Shown here: in pieces, positions 58,625 through 64,000 of the stretch
Numbering within the stretch: the stretch's first letter is position 1
Layout of the letters: each line of letters opens with the position of its first letter
Origin: an uncultured Streptomyces sp.
GTDB taxonomy: Bacteria > Actinomycetota > Actinomycetes > Streptomycetales > Streptomycetaceae
NCBI RefSeq assembly: GCF_947488945.1
Contig: NZ_CANLBS010000014.1
Span: 148,601 to 212,600 of the forward strand
Direction of reading: 5' to 3'
DNA length: 64,000 nt
Notes under the pieces: model-generated
What the model was told of the DNA's origin: nothing
Databases searched by the model: none
What the model saw: only the letters and a program-made list of their open reading frames with translations
Program-made: the position numbers and the translations under genes

Positions 58625-59827
58625 TCACAGGAAGGTGCGGCCCTCACCCCGGTACGTCGGCACGGTCGCCGTCACCCGGTCGCCCTCGATCAGCCGCAAC
58701 TCGTCGAACCGCTCGCACAGTTCCCCGGCCTTCGCGTGCCGGAACCACACCTTGTCGCCGATCAGCAGATCGTCCGCCGCCGAGCCGAGCAGCGGCGTCT
58801 GCACCTCTCCCGGACCCTCCTGCGGGTCGTAGCGCAACCCTTCCGGCAGATACGGGACCGGCAGCCGGTCCGGCCCGGCCGCACCCGAGGCCGGGTAGCC
58901 GCCGCCGAGCACCGTCACCACACCCACGCCCGGCCTGCGGACGACGGGCTGCGCGAACAGCGCCGCCGGACGCCCGCTGAACGAGGTGTAGTTGTCGAAC
59001 AGCCGGGGGACGTACAGCCCCGAACCGGCCGCGATCTCCGTCACCGCGTTCTCGGCCGCGGTGTGCTGCACACTGCCGGTGCCGCCACCGTTCACGAACT
59101 CCAGGTCCGGGACCACCGCGCGCACCGCGCGCACCACCTCGGCCCGGCGCACCGCGAGTTCCCTGCGGGCCGCCGCCTGCATCAGCCGCACCGCGCGCGA
59201 CCGCAACGGCCGGCCCGCGACCGAGTCGCCGACACCCGCGATGTGCCCCTCGTACGCCATCAGCCCCACCAGCCGGAACCCCGGCCTGCGGGTCACCGAC
59301 CGTGCCAGGTCCGCCAGTTGGGCGGGGGAGCGGAGCGGGGAACGCAGCGCCCCGATCCGGACCCGGCCGCCCAGCATCCGCAGCGAGGTGTCCAGCTCCA
59401 GGCAGACCCGGATCTCCTCCCGGCCGCCGTCGCGGGCCGCGTCGATCAGCTCCAACTGGGAGACGTCGTCCACCATCACCGTCACCGCGGCGGCCAGCTT
59501 CGGGTCGCCCGCCAGCTCCGCGTACGCCGCCCGGTCGGCGGACGGGTACGCCAGCAGCACGTCCTCGAAACCGGACCGGGCCAGCCACAGCGACTCCGCC
59601 AGCGTGAACGACATGATCCCGGCGAACCCGGGCCGGGCCAGCACCCGTTCGAGCAGGGCGCGGCAGCGCACCGACTTGCTGGCCACCCGGATCGGCTTGC
59701 CGCCGGCGCGGGCGACCAGGGAGTCGGCATTGGCGTCGAACGCCTCCAGGTCGACCACGGCGACCGGGGCGTCGAGGGAGGCGGTGGCCCGGTCGTACCG
59801 GGCCCGGTCGGCGGCGCGGGCAGTCAT
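58625..59827 (-). CDS. PLP-dependent alanine racemase-fold enzyme (amino acid deaminase/D-threonine aldolase type)
   Basis: 400 residues. The N-terminal alanine racemase-like barrel carries the PLP Lys in PIRVASKSVRCR (near residue 48), and phosphate-binding candidates appear in EFVNGGGTGSVQHTA. The C-terminal domain (GDKVWFRHAKAGELCERFDEL) holds the His and acidic residues that bind metal in D-threonine aldolases. It could cleave or deaminate a D-beta-hydroxy amino acid. ATG 59827 has a weak ribosome site. Monocistronic, same strand as eutBC but 293 bases upstream. Confidence 0.85.
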   Translation of the reverse strand: MTARAADRARYDRATASLDAPVAVVDLEAFDANADSLVARAGGKPIRVASKSVRCRALLERVLARPGFAGIMSFTLAESLWLARSGFEDVLLAYPSADRAAYAELAGDPKLAAAVTVMVDDVSQLELIDAARDGGREEIRVCLELDTSLRMLGGRVRIGALRSPLRSPAQLADLARSVTRRPGFRLVGLMAYEGHIAGVGDSVAGRPLRSRAVRLMQAAARRELAVRRAEVVRAVRAVVPDLEFVNGGGTGSVQHTAAENAVTEIAAGSGLYVPRLFDNYTSFSGRPAALFAQPVVRRPGVGVVTVLGGGYPASGAAGPDRLPVPYLPEGLRYDPQEGPGEVQTPLLGSAADDLLIGDKVWFRHAKAGELCERFDELRLIEGDRVTATVPTYRGEGRTFL

Positions 59828-59944
59828 GCCGGCAGCTTGCCAGAGAGTCGTACCGATGGGTAAGGGGCTACGGCGGGCGACGAAGGTCAATTCTTGGCCG
59901 GGCCGCTGCTTGGGCGGGCACACGGGGTGACATGGGGCGGCGAC

Positions 59945-60014
59945 GGAGGCATACCGGGGGTGGGAGCGGTGACGGCGGCGGAGGCATACCGGGGGTGGGA
60001 GCGGTGACGGCGGC
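59945..60014. repeat. Perfect 35-bp tandem duplication
   Basis: A 35-bp unit beginning GGAGGCATACCGGGGGTGGG occurs at 59945-59979 and again without change at 59980-60014; a fragment GGAGGCAT recurs at 60030. It lies in the 463-bp gap (59828-60290) between divergent genes, which otherwise contains only the promoter noted separately. Confidence 0.85.
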
Positions 60015-60197
60015 GGGGGCGGGGACGCCGGAGGCATTGCCCGCGGCTGCCGCCGGAGGCCTTCCCCGCACGGCTGCCGCCGGGGTGTCGCCCGGCGTGT
60101 CGTCCGGGGGTCGGGGGAGTTTCCGGATGCGCCGGGAACGATCGGGGCAGATGACCCGGCGGGGCCGACCTGTTCCCCTCCGCCCCGTCGCAGCCCG

Positions 60198-60227
60198 TAG
60201 AGTGACCGGCACGGAGTGACCGGCACG
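60198..60227 (+). promoter_or_regulatory. Promoter with a 14-bp tandem duplication
   Basis: TAGAGT (60198-60203) is a good -10. The unit GAGTGACCGGCACG is duplicated exactly (60200-60213, 60214-60227), so the -10 tail is repeated in the early transcribed region. It lies about 65-90 bases before ATG 60291. Confidence 0.5.
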
Positions 60228-60290
60228 CGGGGACCAACGGGCCTGCCCGTGACGTGGATCCGTGAGCGGCAGGACGGACCAGGGGGACCG

Positions 60291-62084
60291 ATGAGTACCG
60301 AAGCGCGGCGCGCGTCCGTGCCGCCCCGCCCCGGCCGGACGTCCCCGACCGAGGCTTCCGTACCCGCGGCTCCCGTGCCCGATACGTCCGCGTTCGCGGC
60401 TTCCGTGCCCGCGGCGTCCGTACCCGTGGGTTCCGTGTTCGAGCGGGACGGGGGAGTGGGGGCGGGCGTGGGCACCGGTTCGGACGCGGGTACGGGTGTG
60501 TCCGGGCGCGGTCACGTCGACACGTCCGGTTCTCCTGGTGGCTCCAGTGCCCCCGGTGCTTCGGGTGCTTCGGGTGCTTCCGGTGCCCCCGATGCTTCGG
60601 GTGTTTCGGGTGTTTCGGGTGTTTCGGGTGTTTCGGGTGCTTCCGGCCAGGATGCGGCGAGGGCCGGGTCTTCGTCCCCGGAGGACGGAACACCGGGCGG
60701 TGAGGCGCCGCCCAGGCGGTCCGTCCTCTCCACGTACTCCGCTCCGCCGGCCGACGATGGCGCATCAGCCGTGTCCGGTGACCGTTCCGAGCCTTCCGTG
60801 CCCGTTGGCGGCTCCGCGTCCGGTGGGCGTTCCGGTGCCGGCACCGCCGGGTCCGGACACCGTCCTGTGTCCGGTGACCGCTCTCCGTCGGGTGACCGCC
60901 CCGTGCCCGGTAGCGGATCCGGCGCGTCGGCCGGCGTGCCCGCGGCCGGCGGGAGCGCGCCGGTGCGGACCTCACCGGCCACGTCTCCGGGGCCGGCTCC
61001 GGACCCGTCGCCGAGGCCGATTCCCACGACGCCGACTGTCCCCGGCGTTCCGCCCCGTCCCGCCGGGCCGCCCGCGCCGACCGCTGCGGAGACGACGGCC
61101 CGGCTGCGTCCCGTGCCGCCCGCGCCCCCACCGTCGGCTCCCCGGCCTCCGGCCGCGCCCCGTTCCGGCGGAGTCCCCTACGGGACCGACCCACAGGGCA
61201 GCGGCGCGTACGGCACCCCGCTGTACCGCTCCGGGCCCCCCGCTCCCGCCTACCGTCCGCCGCACCGCACCGGCTTCCCCGAGACGCCGATGGAGACGAC
61301 CACCCGACTGCGGCCCATCCGGCCCGAACCCCGGCGCAGGCTCAGGACGGCGGCGGTGGTCGCGTGCGTGGTGCTCGGCCTCGGGCTGGTCGGAGGCGCG
61401 GCCGCCGGTACCTGGCTGACCGGCGACCCGGCCCCCGCCCGGACCGGCGACGCCTACGCCACCGGCCGTACTCTCTGGCACCAGGTGCCCGTCGACACCC
61501 TCTTCCCGCGCACCCTCACGGGCGACGGCGCGGGCCCCGGCAACTCCGACCGCGTCTGGAGCCGGCTCGGCGTCGCGGCCGACACCGGCTGCGCCGACGC
61601 GCTGGACCCGCTGCTCGTCCGCGCCCTCGACTCCGTCGGCTGCGCCCGTCTCGTACGGGCCACGTACGCCGACGCCACCCGCAGCGCCGTGACCACCGTG
61701 GGCATGGTCTTCACCGAGGCCGACGCCGCCGGGATGAAGGCATGGGCAGCCCGGTTCGCCGAGCAGAAACTCGGCGAGCGCCAAGACCTGATGCCCCGCC
61801 CCTTCGCCGTGCCGGGCACCGCCGCGGCCTCGTTCCAGGACGAGCAACGGGCCAGTTGGACGGTGCACGTGCTGACCGAGACGCCCGTGGTGGTCTTCGC
61901 CGTCACAGGCTTCGCCGACGGCCGTGCCGTCCCCGATCCCCAGGCCGCGGCGCGCGCCATGGAGGCCGGGGCCACCGGCCCCGCCGCCCAGGCGGGGCTC
62001 GGCCACGAGGCGGAAGGCGTGGCGGACCGGATCGAACGGGCCCTGCGCAGGACCGTAGCCGACCTCGTGGAGAAGGCGGAGTGA
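60291..62084 (+). CDS. Pro/Ser-rich single-pass membrane protein, function unknown
   Basis: 597 residues from ATG 60291, with AGGGGGACC upstream. Residues 1-340 are a disordered, Ser/Gly/Pro/Ala-rich cytoplasmic region containing short tandem repeats (GAS and GVS units around residues 88-118). A basic stretch and one membrane helix (TAAVVACVVLGLGLVGGAAAG, near residues 352-372) precede a globular extracytoplasmic domain with two Cys (DTGCADAL and SVGCARLV) and the segment TTVGMVFTEADAAGMKAWAARF. No family is recognised. The stop overlaps the subtilase start (GTGA), so the two act together or are at least cotranslated. Confidence 0.8.
   Translation: MSTEARRASVPPRPGRTSPTEASVPAAPVPDTSAFAASVPAASVPVGSVFERDGGVGAGVGTGSDAGTGVSGRGHVDTSGSPGGSSAPGASGASGASGAPDASGVSGVSGVSGVSGASGQDAARAGSSSPEDGTPGGEAPPRRSVLSTYSAPPADDGASAVSGDRSEPSVPVGGSASGGRSGAGTAGSGHRPVSGDRSPSGDRPVPGSGSGASAGVPAAGGSAPVRTSPATSPGPAPDPSPRPIPTTPTVPGVPPRPAGPPAPTAAETTARLRPVPPAPPPSAPRPPAAPRSGGVPYGTDPQGSGAYGTPLYRSGPPAPAYRPPHRTGFPETPMETTTRLRPIRPEPRRRLRTAAVVACVVLGLGLVGGAAAGTWLTGDPAPARTGDAYATGRTLWHQVPVDTLFPRTLTGDGAGPGNSDRVWSRLGVAADTGCADALDPLLVRALDSVGCARLVRATYADATRSAVTTVGMVFTEADAAGMKAWAARFAEQKLGERQDLMPRPFAVPGTAAASFQDEQRASWTVHVLTETPVVVFAVTGFADGRAVPDPQAAARAMEAGATGPAAQAGLGHEAEGVADRIERALRRTVADLVEKAE
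60555..60645 (+). repeat. In-frame 9-bp tandem repeats encoding Gly-Ala/Val-Ser
   Basis: Units of the type GGTGTTTCG and GGTGCTTCG recur about ten times within the coding sequence, four of them identical in succession (60600-60636). Because the unit is a multiple of three, copy number can vary without breaking the frame. Confidence 0.85.
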
Positions 62085-63463
62085 CCCGTACCCCCGGCCC
62101 GTTCCGGCCCGATCCCGCGCGTCCCGCCCCGCCCCGGCCCGTGCTCGACCGGCCTGACGCCCTGCCCTCCTGCCCCGGTGCTTCCGCGCCGCCCCGTCGT
62201 TCCGCGCGTCCCGGCCCGCCGGCGCATTCCGACGAGCTCACGCGGCCCGACCAGCTCGCGCATCCCGGCCCGCCCGCGCGTTCGGGCCCGGCCCGCAGGG
62301 CGCAGCGGCTCCGGGCGGTCTCCGCGTTCTGTGCCGGCGCCCTGCTCGTCGTGGTCTCCGCCGCGCCCGCGGAGGCCGACGCCATCCGCGATCAGCAGTG
62401 GGCGCTCCAGGCCCTGCACACGGACCGGGCCTGGCAGACGACCGACGGCGACGGCGTCACGGTGGCCGTCCTCGACACCGGCGTCGACGCCACCCACCCG
62501 GACCTCGCCGGATCGGTCCTCACCGGCAAGGACCTCATAGGGTTCGGTGCGGGCCGGGGCGATTCCGCCTGGGCCCTGCACGGCACGGCCATGGCCGGGA
62601 TCATCGCCGGCCACGGCTCGGGCCCCGCCCGCGGCGACGGGGTGCTGGGCGTGGCGCCGGGGGTCAAGATCCTCCCCGTACGGGTGATCCTGGAGTCCGC
62701 CGACCCGTCCCGCGCCAAGGCCCGTTCGTCGCGCGGGGACGCGCTCGCCGACGGCATCCGCTGGGCGGCCGACCACGGGGCTGACGTCATCAACCTCTCG
62801 CTCGGCGACGACAGCAAGTCCGCCCACCCCGACGCGGAGGAGGACGCCGCCGTGCAGTACGCCCTCGGCAAGGGCGTCTCCGTCGTCGCCTCGGCGGGCA
62901 ACAGCGGGGAGAAGGGCGACCGCACCTCCTACCCGGCGGCCTATCCGGGGGTCATCGCCGTCGCGGCCGTCGACCAGCACGGCACCCACGCGTCCTTCTC
63001 CACCCGTCGCTGGTACGCCACCGTCAGCGCGCCGGGCGTCGACATCGTCGTCGCCAACCCGGACCGCAAGTACTACATAGAGTGGGGAACCTCCGCGGCC
63101 GCCGCGTTCGTCTCGGGGGCCGTCGCCCTCGTACGGGCCGCGCATCCCGGGCTGAGCCCGGCGGAAGTGAAGCAACTGCTCGCCGACACCGCCCGCGACG
63201 CCCCGGCCGGAGGCCGTGACGACGCCCGCGGCCACGGTCTGGTCGATCCTGCCGCCGCCATCGACGCGGCGAAGAAGGGAACCGCCGACCTCGAAACCGC
63301 CTCCGACACCGGTTACCGCGAAAAGTACTTCGGTTCCGGCCCCGCCCCCGCGGGCTCGGCCGACGGTGACGACGGCTGGGCTGCCTGGGCGGCAGCCGTG
63401 GCAGGGGTCCTGCTCCTGGTGGCGGCGGTTCTGCTGGGCCGCGCGGGCCGTCGGACGACCTGA
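62081..63463 (+). CDS. Mycosin-like S8 serine protease, membrane-anchored
   Basis: 460 residues. A Pro/Arg-rich N-terminal extension of about 75 residues precedes a signal helix (LRAVSAFCAGALLVVVSAAP). The subtilisin triad is Asp 132 (AVLDTGVDATHPDL), His 167 (ALHGTAMAGIIAG) and Ser 338 (WGTSAAAAFVSG), with oxyanion Asn in ASAGNSG. A C-terminal membrane helix (WAAWAAAVAGVLLLVAAVLLG) and basic tail match type VII secretion mycosins (MycP). No ESX components are in the window. The GTG start overlaps the stop of the preceding membrane protein gene. Confidence 0.93.
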   Translation: MTRTPGPFRPDPARPAPPRPVLDRPDALPSCPGASAPPRRSARPGPPAHSDELTRPDQLAHPGPPARSGPARRAQRLRAVSAFCAGALLVVVSAAPAEADAIRDQQWALQALHTDRAWQTTDGDGVTVAVLDTGVDATHPDLAGSVLTGKDLIGFGAGRGDSAWALHGTAMAGIIAGHGSGPARGDGVLGVAPGVKILPVRVILESADPSRAKARSSRGDALADGIRWAADHGADVINLSLGDDSKSAHPDAEEDAAVQYALGKGVSVVASAGNSGEKGDRTSYPAAYPGVIAVAAVDQHGTHASFSTRRWYATVSAPGVDIVVANPDRKYYIEWGTSAAAAFVSGAVALVRAAHPGLSPAEVKQLLADTARDAPAGGRDDARGHGLVDPAAAIDAAKKGTADLETASDTGYREKYFGSGPAPAGSADGDDGWAAWAAAVAGVLLLVAAVLLGRAGRRTT

Positions 63464-63578
63464 GGAACGGGCTGCCTCCTCTGCCGGGGACGCCGGTTCG
63501 CCTGGTGGGACACCGGGCCTGTCCCGGGAGGGCCGCTTTCGTTCGTGGGGACCGGCCTGTCCGGTTCGTGGAGACGGT

Positions 63579-63613
63579 GGGTCCTGGGTTCTGGGTCCTG
63601 GGTTCCGGGTTCT
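63579..63613. repeat. Five 7-bp tandem repeats (GGGTYCY)
   Basis: GGGTCCT, GGGTTCT, GGGTCCT, GGGTTCC and GGGTTCT follow one another without spacers. The region 63464-63770 contains no gene; it separates the subtilase from the rRNA-type promoters. Confidence 0.85.
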
Positions 63614-63773
63614 GGGCGCGGGGAGGGTGGGTCCTGCGGGGCGTGGCGATCGGGCGGCTCGATCCGTTGTATTGTTTCCCGGTCCGGGCCCGAGGCCACG
63701 GACGACCTCCTTGAAGCAGACGCCGGCTCCCGGACGGGCCGGCGACCGTTTCCGTGAGGGCCCGAGCGGGGCG

Positions 63774-63803
63774 GTAAATCCGATGCGGATTCTCTGCTAA
63801 AGT
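63774..63803 (+). promoter_or_regulatory. rRNA-type tandem promoter, first copy
   Basis: The -10 TAAAGT (63798-63803) sits in the context TCTGCTAAAGTCGG; an 18-base spacer precedes GTAAAT (63774-63779). The context recurs in two further copies downstream. Confidence 0.65.
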
Positions 63804-63861
63804 CGGGTCCGCCGAAAGGCAAAAGGCCTGATCCATGGGTCGCTGGATTCGCGTACGAGCC

Positions 63862-63891
63862 GGAAACGGCACGCAGACGGTCTGGTAAAGT
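63862..63891 (+). promoter_or_regulatory. rRNA-type tandem promoter, second copy
   Basis: The -10 TAAAGT (63886-63891) in TCTGGTAAAGTGG, with GGAAAC (63862-63867) 18 bases upstream. It lies 88 bases after the first copy. Confidence 0.7.
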
Positions 63892-63962
63892 GGATATCGC
63901 CGGAAAGGGAAACGCGAAAGCGGAGAACTGGAAAGCGGAAAGTGCTTGACCCGCTTCGGCCG

Positions 63963-63992
63963 GGAATCGGACAGGAAAGTGTCTGATAGAGT
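63963..63992 (+). promoter_or_regulatory. rRNA-type tandem promoter, third copy
   Basis: The -10 TAGAGT (63987-63992) in GTCTGATAGAGTCGGAAACG, the wording of Streptomyces rrn promoters, with GGAATC (63963-63968) 18 bases upstream. It lies 101 bases after the second copy, and the window ends eight bases later, so a 16S rRNA gene should follow outside. Confidence 0.75.
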
Positions 63993-64000
63993 CGGAAACG

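Noticed and set aside
63505..63800. Small open frames between the subtilase and the rRNA promoters
   Set aside because: They are repeat-derived translations without ribosome sites and overlap the promoter elements.
63946..63951. TTGACC as the -35 of the last rRNA-type promoter
   Set aside because: It is 35 bases from TAGAGT and has no acceptable -10 at 17-18 bases. It may belong to a fourth, weaker start but is not supported.

Overview
This is a very GC-rich actinobacterial chromosome segment, almost certainly from Streptomyces. The evidence is the gyl glycerol operon beside metH, a complete Pup-proteasome locus in the order arc-dop-pup-prcBA-pafA-pafBC-tatAC-helicase, frequent GTG starts, long GC-rich hairpin terminators, many apparently leaderless genes and, at the right edge, tandem rRNA-type promoters. 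Nothing looks like a large island; it is core chromosome with small accessory insertions.

Left part (1-20.9 kb): a truncated PAC2-family gene; an L-fuconate dehydratase/SDR pair with a GntR/FadR regulator; the glycerol operon glpF-glpK-glpD with its IclR-type regulator gylR; metH; a HAD hydrolase; an orphan peptide-type solute-binding lipoprotein; an orphan NarL-type response regulator; a RecB-like exonuclease; a site-2 protease; and a tRNA m1A58 methyltransferase.

Centre (20.9-40.6 kb): the pupylation/proteasome region. Arc/Mpa (unfoldase), Dop (deamidase/depupylase), Pup, an HNH endonuclease-VII-like protein embedded in the pup-prcBA operon, PrcB and PrcA. A LacI-MFS pair is inserted before PafA (Pup ligase). 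Two FKBP prolyl isomerases, the WYL regulators PafB and PafC, TatA and TatC, a diacylglycerol-kinase-like enzyme and a HelY-type helicase follow.

Right part (40.6-64 kb): ADP-ribosylglycohydrolase, a hydroxyisobutyrate-dehydrogenase-like enzyme, a SigK/RskA-type sigma/anti-sigma pair with a fasciclin lipoprotein and a molybdopterin oxidoreductase, a siderophore-interacting flavoprotein with an iron box, a 5'-3' exonuclease, a glycine-betaine ABC system whose permease is fused to two binding domains, a TDT-family exporter with a divergent LysR regulator, EutBC, a PLP alanine-racemase-fold enzyme, and a proline/serine-rich membrane protein coupled to a mycosin-like subtilase. The window ends inside the promoter region of what should be an rRNA operon.

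The most interesting signal is regulatory. The RecA-NDp/PafBC-type DNA-damage promoter (TTGTCRGTG-N8-TANNNT) occurs, with exact spacing, before the RecB-like exonuclease (perfect match), pup, the helicase and, with one -10 deviation, the 5'-3' exonuclease. pafB and pafC lie in the same window. This suggests that the Pup-proteasome operon, its embedded HNH nuclease and several nucleic-acid enzymes form a locally clustered PafBC regulon. A second coherent signal is a SigK-like promoter motif before both sigK and the molybdoenzyme-fasciclin unit.
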